Positions 22,801-36,217 of a stretch of 64,000 nt of DNA are shown piece by piece. A model generated the notes under the pieces. It was given only the letters and a program-made list of their open reading frames with translations, was not told where the DNA came from and searched no databases. The DNA comes from Epiperipatus broadwayi (Eukaryota; Onychophora; Udeonychophora; Euonychophora; Peripatidae), in the NCBI GenBank assembly GCA_028023455.1, contig JAQFVV010006630.1, positions 374,001 through 438,000 on the forward strand. The letters are read 5' to 3'. Every line of letters starts with the position of its first letter. Position 1 is the stretch's first letter. The translations under genes were made by a program, and so were the position numbers.

Positions 22801-24185
22801 CATATCTATTGTGTAGAATATATTATTTTAGCATGTGTATTTACATTATATTATTAGCTCACTTCCATTTTATATAATTAAATGTATATTTTTATTTTAT
22901 ATCAAATTTTCGCCCAAATTCTATTCAGACCTTAATATTATTAATATAAAAGCCTCTTTTATTCTTCTATCCCTTATTATATTAAATTGTATCTCCTTAT
23001 AAATCCTTTTCAAATCATACCTCTCTAATTTATGTAAATATATCAGTGAATTTTATCATATTTATGTTGTAGAGCTTCTAAATATTGAATTTTCTTTCTC
23101 CTATTTGCCTTTTAAATTATCTCTATATCCTTTTTTATTATCTACATTTATTATAAATCTAATATATTTATTTTATAAATACTTTCTCCTTTTATTACAC
23201 TTTAACATTAATACCTAAATTTATTAATTTTACCTATAACTTTATTTAAATTTTTACTACAATTATTCCCTGTCTTTATACCTATAGAATTAACTTTATT
23301 CTACTTCTTTCTTCTTTATTATCTATTTTCCATTATTAATATTATCATTCTAATATATGGATAGCTTTTATAAACTTTTTAATTTATTCGTCTATTTAAC
23401 TATCTCTCTACCTACTTATGTTTTGCTCTGTTTATAATCTCTCTACTTAACATCCCCTCTATAATTCTAGAATGTATTGTATTTATTTTATATCTCATAT
23501 TTATATTTGATCCATAGTTGTTTATTATTTATATCTCTTTCTTATAATTGTCTTTAATTTACATTATATTCTTCTATGCTTCATCTTTATTCCAATATTG
23601 TTTTATTCTCTTCTTTTATAAACTTCTTCTATCTCTTATTATCCTCTATAAATAAAGCTTCTATCTTTGTGTTTAATTAAATATTGATAAATATCTCTAC
23701 TATTTTAATATAGTTTGGAGCATTATTATACATTAATCTCCAATCTTCATTAACATTCTTATACTCCACTATCTCTCTACTAATAACCTTTTGTTTATAT
23801 AACCTATCATTAAATTGAAATGATACTCTTTACAACATAATTCTATAATTTCCTTTAATTGTTTTATAAGTACTATATCATTATTTCCTTTTATATGTAT
23901 TAATTATTATATCTATTGTTTCCATAATATTTGTATACATTGTTACAACTCTTTTAATCATATGTATTTATTACATTTTAAATATCAATTAATAAAATTA
24001 TTTTTATATATGATTGACAGGCAGTATCAATATATTTCTTTAAAACTTTATTCGCCAACCTTTAGATATTTTATTATAATATGATCATTACCATTAATAA
24101 CTGTCTTCATGGTAACCTTTGTTAAAAATTGTAGTGCTTCATAAATTTAGCTATTATACAATCCCTTACCCTAAATAATCAAATG
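22801..24185. other. AT-rich, pyrimidine-biased sequence, probably old LINE
   Basis: The C/T bias of the preceding LINE piece continues, with no readable RT or endonuclease motif. It may be the 5' part of the same decayed LINE. Confidence 0.3.
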
Positions 24186-24206
24186 TCATCATCATCATCA
24201 TCATCA
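24186..24206. repeat. CAT trinucleotide tail of the RTE element
   Basis: Seven CAT units at the 3' end of the LINE, as expected for target-primed RTE insertions. Confidence 0.8.
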
Positions 24207-25450
24207 ACCATTATCAATCCACTGCAGGATGAAGGTCTCTTCAAGTTTAATCCATCTTCTCCAATCTTAGCTTCTCTTCTCCACATCACCCCTGTGCACT
24301 TTCTTATTTCATTCATCCATCTCACATGTGGTGTCTTTCTGGGTCTTTTATAATCTCTTGGAATCCAGTTTAAAATTTCAATTGTCCATCTATTATCATC
24401 TCTTCTAGCAATATGTCAGCCCAACTCCACTTCAATCTTTTAATTTTTTCAATGAGGTCAGTAACACCTGTTTGTTCTCTTACCCATACATTGCGTTTTC
24501 GATCTCTTCTTGTTACTCCCAACATACATCTCTCCATACTTCTTTGAGTTGTCTGAAGTCTCTGTATTGCTCTTCTATTAAGTGTCCAAGTCTCAGATCC
24601 ATAAGTAAGAACTGGTAAAACACATTTGTTAAAACCTTCCTTTTCAAACACATAGGCATATTTCCTTTTAGTATCAAGTTATTTCTACCAAAAGCACTCC
24701 AACCAAGTTTAATTCTATGATTAATTTCCTCCATTATGTTTCCATCTGTATTAATAATCTGACCAAGGTATTTGTAACTGTTAACTTCCTCTAATTCATC
24801 ATAATCAATCTTTATTTTCATAGTTTGAGCAAATCGATTAAACATTACTTTAGTCTTTTTAACATTTATCTTTAGTCCTACTTTCCTACTTTCATCTGAT
24901 AATTCCTGCAACATATCCTGCAGCTCTGAAGCATTATTTGCAAAACAACTACATCATCTGCAAATCTAAATGACTTAAATAATCTCCATTTACTTTCACT
25001 CCTTTAGTTTCCCATTTTAATCCCAAATACTTCTTGAGCACTGCTGTAAAAGTTTTGGAGATATGGAGTCACTTGTCTTACACCTTTCTCAATGTTGATT
25101 TTCCCAGTATCATTATGTAATCTAATTGTTGCTGTTGCATTTTTATAAATATTCTTCAAAATATGACAATATCCTGGATCAATACCTTGATGATCCAATG
25201 CTTTAATCACTGAAGAAATGTTTATAAATCAATGCCTTTTCATAATCTCAATCCAAACATAATGCAACTCATATTCATTTGTCCTTTCTATAACTTCTCC
25301 AACACTGGATATGATCTACTGTACTAACCACTTTTAAATCCAGTTGTTCTCTTGGTTGGTGGAAACCAATGTTCTCTGTAGCAGTTGAATTATCTTGGTA
25401 AATTTATATAAATGATAAAAGCATAGGTCTTAATTTCTAATATCTTCTTT
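24186..25450 (-). pseudogene. RTE-clade LINE, 3' half, frameshifted
   Basis: Reverse transcriptase of an RTE-type LINE, truncated at its 5' side. On the minus strand, from 25440 down: YRPM, IYKIFTKII-like and QPREQ fingers in mixed frames; STVDHIQ; DYEKA; KNIYKNATATIRLHNDTGKI (25004-25210); the catalytic box FADDVVVL at about 24945-24975; then INVKKTKVMFN, YKYLGQIINTDG and the C-terminal LPVLTYGSETWTL and TGVTDLIEKIKRLKW (24370-24914). The minus strand ends in (ATG)n, at 24186-24206 on the map, the short-repeat tail typical of RTE 3' ends; the adjacent word CCACTGCAGGATGAAGG also resembles RTE tails. Several shifts and stops make it inactive. Confidence 0.85.
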
Positions 25451-26570
25451 ATCCCTTTTTAAATATTAATATTATTACTCATTCTTATCTCGTCTCTATT
25501 ATTTAGCTTTGTATATATTGCTAAAAATTTATTTTCCTGTTCTTTTATATATCATATATTCCTTATCTTTCTTCATACTTATTGTTCTCCTCTTAAAATT
25601 CTCATTCGAGTTAATAGATATAGTACTTTCTTATTACTATATAATTCTTGATAAACTCTACCATTTCATATTCATTCTCTTTTAGTTACAATTCCATCTT
25701 TCTTATTGCGATATAAATCTTACCATCCAAATTTTTTTACTTCTTAGTTTTATTTTTTCTACATTTTTGCTAGTTCCATTATACTTTCTTATATATTTTC
25801 CTTTTTCCTTTAAATTGAGTTTCTTCTTTTTCTTTTTATTTCTTTTTCTTTTTTCTAATCTCTAGTTCTAGTAATGTTTTACCCTATCTTGTTGCATTTT
25901 TGTTAAAAGGAAGCCATAAGGTCAGCATTGGTTATATTTGCTATTAGAATACATTTTCAGTGATGTCTTAATAAATTCGTCACGAAGTAAGGTTAAGTAG
26001 TGTTAATTAAACTAAGCAATTATTAAGAATATTTACAGTTGATATTCCTAATCTTCAAAATCTATGATTTAAATTAGACTTAGAAATCTTCAGTATAGTG
26101 TTTTGAGCATAATCAGTTTAATAAATAATATAAATAACTATACCTTTTAAAATCAAATTATTATATTATTATCCCTTTTTATAAAATCTATTATTGTCTT
26201 ACTCTATATTTAATACTTTTTCTCTTTTTAATTATCCCTATATTATTTTTCCTTTATTCTTTCTATATATCTCTTTTTTCTCCATTTTTCCCTTATCCCT
26301 ATCTTTTTATTATTATCTTTCCTTTTTTCTTAAATTTTTCTTTACTTTTTATTATTCCTTTTTTTTCTGTTCTTCCTTATTCTATAAATCATATTTTCTA
26401 TTTCATTTAAATTCTATTATCTATATTCTATAATAATAGATTTAGTAATTCTCTTCACATTTTTTCTTTTTCTTCTTTATCATTATCATCTATTACATTA
26501 TCCCACTATATCCATATTGTACATATTAATCCTTTACTTATAATTTGCTTTTCTTTTTCTGTCAATTGTA
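25451..26570. other. AT-rich pyrimidine-biased DNA
   Basis: No motif is recognised. C/T bias rises towards 26190. The frame at 26194-26433 is Phe/Tyr/Ser-rich low complexity and is not considered a gene. Confidence 0.35.
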
Positions 26571-27130
26571 ACATGTCATATTATAAATGTTATCCTTATA
26601 ATTCCTCTTTACCTTTTCTCTTTCTATCCTCTTCCCTCCCCCCCCTCCTTTGTCCCCCCCCCCACCTCCCCCCCCTCCTCCTCTTCCTCCTTTCTTTTTG
26701 TACCTCTTCCTCCTTCTTCCTTCTTTTGCCTCTCCCCATTCTTCTTTCTTTCCTTTTTCTTCCCTTTACTGCGCCAAAAGTTTCCTCTTCCCCCTCCTCT
26801 CTTCCTCCTTTCCTTCCCTCCTTCTACCTTTATCTGTTTCTCCTCTCTTTCCTTTTTCCTTTTCCGCCCTTTCTTTCTCCCCTCTTCTTTTCCTCCCCTG
26901 TATTCCTCTTTTCTATTTGGTTACACTTTTTGTTGTGTCTCTCTATAAACTCCTTTTTTGGTCCTTGCCTCCCCCTTTGCTCTCTCTGCTTTTTCTTCTT
27001 TGCAATGTTCTCCTTGTTGTTTCCTTTTAGCTCTCTTTTTTTAATTTTTCTTTATCTCTTCTTTTCTTTCCTTTCTTTTTTAGTCCTTTTCCTACTATTC
27101 CTATTTTGCTCGTATTAATCTCTTCTTGGT
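26571..27130. repeat. Polypyrimidine tract, C-rich core
   Basis: About 550 bases are almost all C and T on the plus strand, with C runs of 6-12 at 26638-26680. This is the most GC-rich stretch of the window. The complementary strand reads Lys/Glu/Arg/Gly-rich, like the charged region upstream of RT in the LINE copy at 35.2-36.0 kb, so it may be an expanded remnant of that region. The 181 aa plus-strand frame is a composition artefact. Confidence 0.7.
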
Positions 27131-27149
27131 TTTTATTCCTAATTAATCC

Positions 27150-27700
27150 CTCTCTTTCCTTTGTATGTCTCAGCTAATGTCCTATCTTCTTTTGTTCTGC
27201 ACACAGACTCATCTAAAATAAGTTGGCTTAAATCTCCCTTGTCCCTATAATGGTTTCTACCCCTGCCTAGTTTTCTTACTCTCATTTATTTCAAAAAATT
27301 GGTGCGCTAGTTTCTTTAATAATTGTTCTTATTCCCTAATTCATCATATTTTATATATTGTTAATAATCCTAAGCCCCTCCAACTAATACCCTTTATTTT
27401 AAGTTACTTTATTCCTTATTTAATTCTATATATTCTATTCATTCTATCATCCTAAGTTGTGTTACAAATAAATTTCTATACCCTATCTATAAACCTCCTT
27501 GATTTCTCCTACTATATTATTTTTTCCATAGTTTTGCAACCCTTCCAGCCCTATATGAAATTATGTAGCTCTGACTTACCACTATCGGTCTATAATTGTT
27601 TAACTTTCTATGATCTTAGCCTTTCCTTTAAATAGTAGCCTTACCTGTATTAGTCTATTTATATACTACATTAAAAAAAGTTTATTCTATTTATTTTAAA
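27150..27700 (-). pseudogene. Decayed LINE RT fragment
   Basis: Aligns with 34555-35200 in order. TTCTGCACACA at 27200 matches the sequence next to the FADD box of the better copy. AAGTTGTGTTACAAATAAA at about 27450 matches its AAGTTGTGTAACTACAAATAA. GTCTATAATTGTTTAACTTT followed by CTATGATC at about 27590 matches the block encoding the NYRP region. Too eroded to translate. Confidence 0.6.
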
Positions 27701-28560
27701 TAATTTTGTAAAGCTAAGTGCATGGACTATTATTATATGGTATACATTTGGCATGCAATAAGAAAGTAGTTATTATACTCTTGAAGATAGTATACATACT
27801 CCAATCCAATTGCTAGTTTCTTTATTCTTTTACTGTTTAATGTAGAAGTGTAACGTGTAAATTAAGTCTAACTACTAAATATTTTAAATACATTAGAAAT
27901 ATGCATGCTAATTAAAAGATTATTGAAAAAATTTATTTAACTAATCAATATGAATACTACTATAATAAAAAGATATATAAATAATAAAATATTGAGTACT
28001 ATTGTAATAATATCATATATATCATCATAATTAAAGAGATATACTATAAAGTATTTGTTTATTCTATGTTTATTATATATATAAAATTATTAAACAAAAG
28101 GTTGTTATATACTAAATATTTATCATATGTATATAAAAAATAAAGGTTTGTTACCATTTACATATTCTCTAGTACTATATTATCACACATATATTATTAA
28201 AATCACATTTGTTTAAAAAAAAGTCTAAATAAATGTTATTTATATATAAAGTCTTTTTTCTTTCAACTAGTTTTAATGTATTTTTTTTTATACAGTTTAA
28301 TCTATTAAGTAGATACCTATTTATTCAACTAATAAGTACATTAAGTAAAATAAATTAACTACTATTCATGATAAATATCTATACATTCCTAATTTATTAG
28401 TGTTTATTTATATTTATATTATTAAATATTCTTATCTAATTCCGTAGTAAAATGTTCTAAATGGACTATAAAAAACTGTCTTATATATATATATAAATAA
28501 TGTTCAAATCAATATTAATCCTCTTAAAATTTAGTTGAATAAAATTTATTTGTAGTTTTT
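27701..28560. other. AT-rich DNA, nothing recognised
   Basis: Dense TA and ATAT words. No coding or repeat structure could be assigned. Confidence 0.35.
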
Positions 28561-28569
28561 TGTGTACCT

Positions 28570-29330
28570 GTTTTACTAACTTATTTTTTGAAACTTATTT
28601 CGTATTCATGTACAATTTTGTGACTACATGCCGCATGTCGGTCAATAAGCAGTATGTTGCTAATCAGCAAATACATTTTCCTTGCCATTTATAATGTAAT
28701 TACGTTGATGAGAGAGTTTGTGTTTGAGTTGTATTGAATTGTTTGCATTGGTTTTTTATTTAACTATTGAATCGTTTTTAAAAATAATTATAAGTTTTAC
28801 AATATATTGAATTTATTTGGAAATGTTAATTTTATGGTTGCATTAGTAGTGTCAATAACGTACTGTTATTAACATTATAAGTTTTACGCGTATATTTTGA
28901 AGTAAAGGTACTAAAAAATTTAAGAAATAAATATAATTTGTAAATTAATAAAAAGCAATATAAATGTTTAATAAGTAAAGAGTATGTGTTTGTGTTGTTT
29001 AAAAGTTTGATTTCTTCTTCTGCTAGTATGGATATATTTTGATTTATTTTAGCATACAAAAACAACCTAACTCTAAAAATTAACCTAAAACTAACCCTAA
29101 ACCAACCCTAAACTAACCCTCAATCTAACCTAGCAACTTTTACTATTATGATTATTATTTTAGTTAAAAAAAAAAAAGTGTAAACAAGTAAAAAAATATC
29201 GTGAAATTGATAAAAAAAAGGTAACCAATTTAAAAGTATACGTATAAAAAAATCAAATTGTTATTTGTTGTTTTATTTTACATTTATTATTATCATTTAA
29301 ATTGTATACGTTAATAAAAATAATATTTAA
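28570..29330. repeat. Partial copy of the TIR element found at 49415-50669
   Basis: Shares, in order, GATGAGAGAGTTTGTGTTTG, a CATTGG-TTTTTATTTA block, telomere-like AACCCTAAA words (29084-29130), TTATTATTTTAGTTAAA, AAGTAAAAAAATAT and AATTTGTTGTTTTATTTTA-type blocks with the 49.5-50.5 kb element. The terminal inverted repeats are not visible here, so this copy is truncated or diverged at both ends. Confidence 0.65.
29080..29132. repeat. Telomere-like CCCTAA words
   Basis: Several CTAACCCTAAA / CCAACCCTAAA units with irregular spacers. They are part of an interspersed repeat, since the same array sits at 50107-50202. Confidence 0.7.
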
Positions 29331-32300
29331 GATTTTTTAAAATATTAAATAACCCCTAGTCAATATATTTAGCTTTCTATCTATATCAACTTGATGTTTA
29401 TTCATTGTTTATCATATAAATGTAAGAATAATAAAAATTAAATAATTATTCTAAGTTTTTTAATATTTTTACATTTGTATTCCAAATTAAATAAGAAGTC
29501 AGATATAGAGGCAATTATAGTTATTTATAACAGTATATTTATGTATTCCTTATAGAATAGCAACTGTAAACATGAAGTCCAGGTAGTTATAGATGTTGGT
29601 CAATGGGGTGTGATGCTGTTTATTATGGTGAAACTGTCCCATAATTTGCAATAGATTGGCTCCCACAAAACACATACCAAGGCAATAACTAAAAAAAAAA
29701 GCATTCTGTATTTGCTGACCATTAGCAAGAGCTCAAACACAGTTTGAATTCTCCAAGGCTGACATATTGTGCACAGAAAGGAATGACACCACGAGAAAAT
29801 CAAGGAAGCTGGTTTTATCACTAGTGATATCAACTCAATAAATAGAAAAGCGCATGTTTTGCCATTTAAAATAGAAAATATAAGAAATAGTTTTGCATAC
29901 ATTTGCATATAATGATGTTAATAATCTAAAGAGGTTATGATTATGAAGTAACAAAACTCTGAAAGTATTTAGTCTGCAGAAATTATGATATAGAAAGATT
30001 CACTGCAAACATCAGCATATTATTAATGACTTGAATATTAAAATTAGATTTGTCCTTTGTTCCAAAACTAAAATGCTTTTATAGCAATTAAAAAATAAAA
30101 TATTTAAATAATTATATTAGTAAATAAAAATAGTTATACTTTAAAAATAACATGACACCTTTATCTTAATATAAACTAAAATAATTTAAACTACATTTTT
30201 ATAATATTGTGTTGGAAAATATAATTTATATATTATCCCAACTTGAACATTAATATAATGTAAACAAAAAATATGAATGTTTAAAATATAAACATATTTG
30301 TAGTTATGAAACACTATTTATGATTGAATATAAAAAATAAAGAAGTAATATAATTTTCTTCTTATTCCCTTTCTATGTATTGATTTATACTTTAGCATAT
30401 CATACCTTTCCCTTTCTGATGATATCTGAAGGAATAAATAGTTAGTTTTGTATAAATAGTATTGTGAAGTGTTTTATAAAGTGGTAAGTGGTATATGTTA
30501 AAAAATAAAAAGTAATATAAATAAATTTTAATAAAGTTATACATTTTATTATTTAATACCATTTTATTGTTTATTGTATTTTAAAAAAAAGATTAATTTA
30601 TGTTATAAAATATTACATTTTTTCTCTAACATTTTGTTGTCATAGTAACCATTTTAATACTCCTAAATTAATGCATAACTTTTAAAATTATTTAGAAAAA
30701 AAACATTATGCCTAACCTAACACATATATCAAAATTGAACTCAATTTCAGTTGTTGATATATTTATATTTATTTATTTAGGGATAATTAGAAATTTTTTT
30801 AAATTAAAATATGTTACAAGTCGTTTACTTATATTTTGGAGATTAGGCACATAATATAAAGAGTACAGACAGAAAGTAAAGATATATGCTGGATTTGACA
30901 ATAAAAAATTAAAAATATGTTTCATGAAAATCATTGACAGAATTAAGAGGACAATGATGGTAAATTGATAACTGAAATTTTAAACTGGATTTCAAAATAT
31001 TGCAGAGAAAGCTAGAGAAGATGATGTGAGAAAATTTGCTTATAAGAAAGTTTATAAAAAACATTATGCAAAAGAGAATCCATGGATTGGAAAAGTAGAT
31101 CAAACTCAAAATGAGACTTTTATTTATTCTATATTGTATTAATAAGGATCTGTTGAATTTTTTTAAAAGAGGAATTTAAAAGTGTTTTTTATATAAGTAC
31201 ATTTTATATTTATTATAAAAATGATATTATTTTGCGTTATTGGAAAGTTAAAAGTTACATTGGCATTTATGCCATATAATTTTAACAATATATATGTATG
31301 AGTTCCATCAGGTTTAAACAATAAAATTAGAATTTAAATAAATGATGCTATAAACAAATGAAACAAAAAAGTATTTATTTACTTATGTACTTATGATTTT
31401 AGTAGTTTTATAGTTTGTTTTGTTATTTATTTTATGATAAACGAAATAAGGTATATATATAATTTTGAAGTTCGCTATTATTAAGATATAGACTTTTAAA
31501 CAGATGTCGTTATTGGATATTTGTAATTGTATAATGGTTTATATATATATATTCTATATTATATTAAATAAAAACGGGTTCTAGCTCAATTAATAATTAA
31601 TAAATAAAATATTCAGCATTAAAATTAAATGTTTCACTAGCTCAAATTTAAAATACGAATAAGGTTCAGTTTATAAAAAATAAATTAAATAAATATTTAA
31701 TATTTTCATGAGACTTGGAAGTGAAAATACAGGTGATAAGATAGATTACATTGAGCCAATATCCTACAGGATACTACCTCAATGGCATAAGAACACTATC
31801 CCCCCTTTTATTACTATTTCAAATAATAACTTATAGTATTCTTACGACTTTAATAACTTTATTCATTAAGATTAAACTAATAATTGAATCTTAATCTTTA
31901 TCTACTTTAATTTAGCTCAATAAAATCTCAGGTTCATAAAATTGTTCTAAGTTAATTTTAAAACTACGGTAGTAAAATATGAGAAGGGATTTTATATCAT
32001 AATCTACTACACTTAAATTAATAATAATAAACACTAATAATATTCTTCATTGTATTGATTAATTCTGTATATCTTCACTTTACTATAATCTATTACGATA
32101 AATAAAAATAAAATATCATAATATAATATTTTATTTTCATATAAGAATGTATTAAATATGTGGTAATATTAGATAATCTGACAAGTTATATGTATGGCAA
32201 TTAAGAGCATCATATTTCAAAGTACCATTATAATAATTAATCTATGACCATAAGATAATGTAAATGTGATTACTTAATAAATAGCCCAATTCTTAAAATA

Positions 32301-33190
32301 ATTCTTTATTTATTTCTGTGCAAAAAATCCAGCCACAAGATGGTGTTGATTTTATTATGATTTATTGTACTAATTTGTTTATTCCCATCAATGATGATGA
32401 TGGATGGTTATTTCTAATGAGTATTTATCCATACTTACTTTCATTTTATAATGCTGGTTGATATAAAATTGATGTATATTTTAGTTGCTCATTCTGAGTT
32501 AACTGGTCTATCTCACAATGTTCTCTGAGATTCTTTAATCTCATACTCTTATATCTTTAAATATTACCATAGATACTTTTATAAATTATTGATATTTGAA
32601 ATATTGCTGACTTGGGAGTGATGATGTCTTCCCATCACCCCAGGTTCAGCATTTTTCCCTATATCACCCACCCCATCCTGTTACAATATATATATATATA
32701 TATATACATATATATTAAAGTCATATGTTACATGGCCCAATCTTTTAAGCTTCTTTAAGTAATATTTTGAGAAAATGTGTTATGTGTAGCTAAGAGAACA
32801 TTGCTACAAATATACATAAAAGTGCTGCCATTATAGTTTACTTAGTACAGTATTGATATATGTGAATGTAAACACTGCTTCCAGCTGTTTAAGCAAAACC
32901 GAGCTGGACCTCAAATGCATGTCACATTTCTAGTTTGATCATTTACTTTCAATAATAAAACTAAAAACAATAGATTTACCAATATATTTCAAATAATGTT
33001 TCTTCTACTAACAAGTCTTATTTTCTATTATTCATCAAGATTTATACTTTTTTATCAATTATTGTTGTGGCAATAAACTACTTTTCTCTCCATGTGCTTT
33101 AAAAATAATACAAAACTTACTATGCATATAGAATTCTATGTAAATAATATAACATTTTATTTTCAAATATATTAGCAATGAAATTGAAAC
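29331..33190. other. AT-rich non-coding DNA
   Basis: No known domain is seen. The minus-strand frames at 29600-29908 and 30909-31109 match no family I recognise. A TA microsatellite lies at about 32684-32705. Confidence 0.35.
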
Positions 33191-33194
33191 AGAG

Positions 33195-33852
33195 TGAAGT
33201 TGATGTGATGTGATGCACTGTAACTTCTTTTTATACAGAGTCAGGAATCTCTCAGCAACTATGCCCAGAGAAAACTGTTAATCACTTTACCTTATCTTTC
33301 CATTCTCCACCATAAATTTTCCCATAATCTGCTCCATCCCATTTCCACAACCTAATCTTTGTCAACTCCATGGCCTTTATATCTATATCCGCCTTATCTT
33401 TTCCCAAACCCAGCATGAAATCCCATAACTCACTTTCTGTATAATCACTTTGTTCATATTTATTCTTCCATAACTTCATTAATTGTACCCTTTTTGCTTC
33501 CAAGCATTTACATTGAAGTAACAGATGCCTAATATTTTCTATGCTTTTCTTACACAACCTGCAGACTAAATCATCCATATTTTGCCATTTACATGTATAT
33601 CCCCTTCTTGCTAAAGATCCCATTCAATCCTTTAACAATAAACTTCTTTTTTGCTATTATCATAAATTAACTCACACCCAATGTTCCATTTACTTCTATA
33701 TATATTGAAACTCATTTTATTCTCCATACAAGTTTTCCATCTCTTCAACTCCCTATTCTTTATTTATACATCTATTCTTCTATCCCATTCCTTACCACTA
33801 TAACACTCAACAATTCTCCTAACACAATCATGTCATCTTTTGTACAAATATA

Positions 33853-33943
<91 letters not shown>

Positions 33944-35230
33944 AAATCTTTTGCATACCACATTACCTTTCTCACCCATCTTGTTGCCTGCCCTTTACTT
34001 GTAACCCAATTAAATACTATTTTGGCTATTCTTTTATTATCCATAAACTGCAATCTGCCAAACATTTTCAATTTGCTTTTTGCATCTCTCATATAAAAAC
34101 TTGACCATCCCATTTCTCTTTGAATTGCCTCCTTGGTTGTCCACACTTCTGCATATAATGCATGTCTTCCTACTTCCCTTTGTATTTTTTCTAAGTAATC
34201 TAATACCTCTTTACTAAGACATAATGCATCATTGCCATATGTTAACCCTGCTACTGCCATTACCTTCCATACAATTCTAGCTACATCATAATTATTATAT
34301 GAAACACTGTTAATTTTTTTATCAATCCCTTTCTTTTCTTTGCTTCATTTATCAATTTTTTTCTCCCATTTATCCAAGCAATTTTTCTGATTACTCAAGA
34401 TGATTCACAAATAATTATACCTATTAACCACACTTAACTTTATATCCCCCAATAAGAAATTTTTGTCTTCTCTTTCCCCAGTATTCACCATCATTATATT
34501 TGATTTTTTTTTCACTAAATTTAATTTCCATATCTTTACCAACCCTTGCACATGTCCTCAGCATAACTTTCATATCTTCTCTTCTTTCTGCACACAAAAA
34601 GACATCATCTGCAAAAAAAGACCTGACAATGTATATACTCCTTTGCCACCTATTAACGGTACCTCTATCCCTCTTCCTTTTCTTCCCATTGTTCTCTCCA
34701 TTTCATTCAAATAAAACAAAAACAAAATAGGTGACATAGGCCATCCTAGCCTTGGTCCCACTCTATTTTTAACTTTAACTGATTGTATATTCCCTAATTG
34801 ATATGCATAATAATTATTTTCATATAATTTCTTAATAACATCCACTAAAGCTTTATTCATTCCCAAATTTGCTAAACTTATCCATAGTCTATTTCCTCTA
34901 TCATGTGCCTTCTGTATATCTATAAAACTCATATATAACTGTCTACTTGAATTCCTACTCATATCCATAAGTTGTGTAACTACAAATAAACTATCTTCCA
35001 TATGCCTATTTGACCTAAAAACCCCTTGTATTTTTCCCACTACATTATTTTCTTCCATCCATTTTGAAACTCTTCCAGCCACCATATATGAAAGAACTTT
35101 ATACAAAACTGATGTTATCACCATTGGTCTATAATTGTTTAACTTTCTATGATCCTTACCCTTTCTTTTAAATAATAATTTTACTGTCATATTACTCCAA
35201 CTACCTGGAAAAACTCTCTTCTATGCCATC
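33195..35230 (-). pseudogene. LINE with C-terminal CCHC zinc finger, frameshifted
   Basis: Non-LTR retrotransposon on the minus strand. From 35190 down, RT begins KLLFKRKGKDHRKLNNYRPM, then IQGVFRSNRHMEDSLFVV, YMSFIDIQKAHDR (first catalytic Asp), RVGPRLGWPMSPILF, and FFADDVFLCAE at about 34590-34625 (Asp pair), in more than one frame. The region 33853-34260 reads TYGNDALCLSKEVLDYLEKI and later GWSSFYMRD. At 33282-33623 a CxxC-x8-H-x4-C finger (CRLCKKSIENIRHLLLQC) marks a zf-RVT type C-terminus. The 3' end is near 33204 with a TGATG-repeat tail, shared with 21672. A (TA)n run has expanded inside at about 33857-33941. Clade not resolved. Confidence 0.82.
33857..33941. repeat. (TA)n microsatellite inside the LINE
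   Basis: About 85 bases of uninterrupted TA. It translates as an Ile-Tyr run and interrupts the LINE coding sequence, so it expanded after insertion. Confidence 0.95.
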
Positions 35231-36027
35231 TTATTAAAACATGATAACAGCTTTACTTTTGCCATCTCTCCCCTCCCTCCTCCCTTGCTTCCCTTCTCTT
35301 TCTCCCGCTCTTCGTTCTTTTCTGTAACCATTCCCTTCTTTGTTTTTTTCTTCCCTCTGCCTTCCATCTAACTCTTTTCTATTTCTCCTTTTACATTTTT
35401 GTATTCTCTGTCCCCTTTCCCTCCTCATCCATATCTTCTTTCTCTCCCTACTTCCTTCTTTATGTATTCCAATTTTTTCTCCATCTCTTCTCTTTTATTA
35501 ATATCTCCAATATTTGTATTCGTTTTTCTTTTTTGTAATATCTTTTTGTTAACTTCTCCTTTTCTAAGTACTTTTCCCATTAGCTTTATCTTTTTCCTTT
35601 CTTTGTTCTTATTAGACCCTTATATTCTCTCTGCTTTTTTCTTCTTTTACCTTTTACTCTCTTCTTTTATTCTTTTATTTTCTAAATATTCTCACCTAAA
35701 ACCCTATTTCCACTTTTCATTTATCCCCAGTCCTCTACTCATCCCCAACCAACTCTTCCTGGTTTTTTCACTTATTTTATTCTTCAACTTATTCTTATCT
35801 TCTCTCCATTCCTCTTTCCTATTTTTCTACTTTTATTCTATTCTCCATCACATTACTAACCATTTCATTAAAAGAAATTATACACCAAACTCTCTTTTCA
35901 CCTTTTTTCTTTTTTTTTTTTTAATTATTTTGTGTGTATTTTTTCTACTTTTATAGATTATAAATTTCAAATTTTTTTTTCTCTTCCTCTTTTCTTATTT
36001 CACATTTTTCTTTATTTGTTCTCGTTA

Positions 36028-36050
<23 letters not shown>
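35231..36050 (-). pseudogene. Charged 5' region of the LINE, purine-rich coding strand
   Basis: Directly upstream of RT in the same orientation. The minus strand translates to Lys/Arg/Glu/Gly-rich sequence (35234-35428: KNKEGNGYRKERRAGEREGK) and continues as a purine-rich tract. The end near 35230 reads SKAVIMF, in place of the usual LLSCFNKM lead into RT, in a shifted frame. No endonuclease motif is visible. The plus-strand frame 35399-35956 is a composition shadow. Confidence 0.5.
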
Positions 36051-36062
<12 letters not shown>

Positions 36063-36125
36063 TTTTTTTAACAAATTTATTTTTATTTTTTTTATATTTT
36101 ATTATTAATTTTTTTTTTTTTTAAA
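36030..36125. repeat. Poly-T / AT-rich boundary
   Basis: T runs of about 30 bases and more between the LINE and the Penelope palindrome. Runs like this are prone to length error. Confidence 0.7.
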
Positions 36126-36183
36126 ATAAATACAATTTATCCAAACTTCAAACACTTTTTAGCAAACTTTATTTGTACATACA

Positions 36184-36217
36184 CCTACGTTTCGACTGAC
36201 CTGCAGTCTTCTTCAGA
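36184..36217 (-). ncRNA. Hammerhead-like motif, left Penelope copy
   Basis: Mirror of 41055-41087. The minus strand reads CUGAAGA, a 5 bp helix GACUG/CAGUC with loop CAGGU, then GAAA and CGUA. CUGAAGA fits the CUGANGA core. An extra A precedes helix II, and helix III (ACGU) is too short to stand alone. PLEs are known to carry such motifs. Activity is uncertain. Confidence 0.5.

Noticed and set aside
26573-27118. 181 aa plus-strand open frame rich in Ser, Leu, Phe and Pro
   Set aside because: It lies wholly in a polypyrimidine tract where stop codons cannot easily occur; a second frame is open there for the same reason.
35399-35956. 185 aa plus-strand open frame
   Set aside because: Low-complexity shadow of the purine-rich LINE strand.
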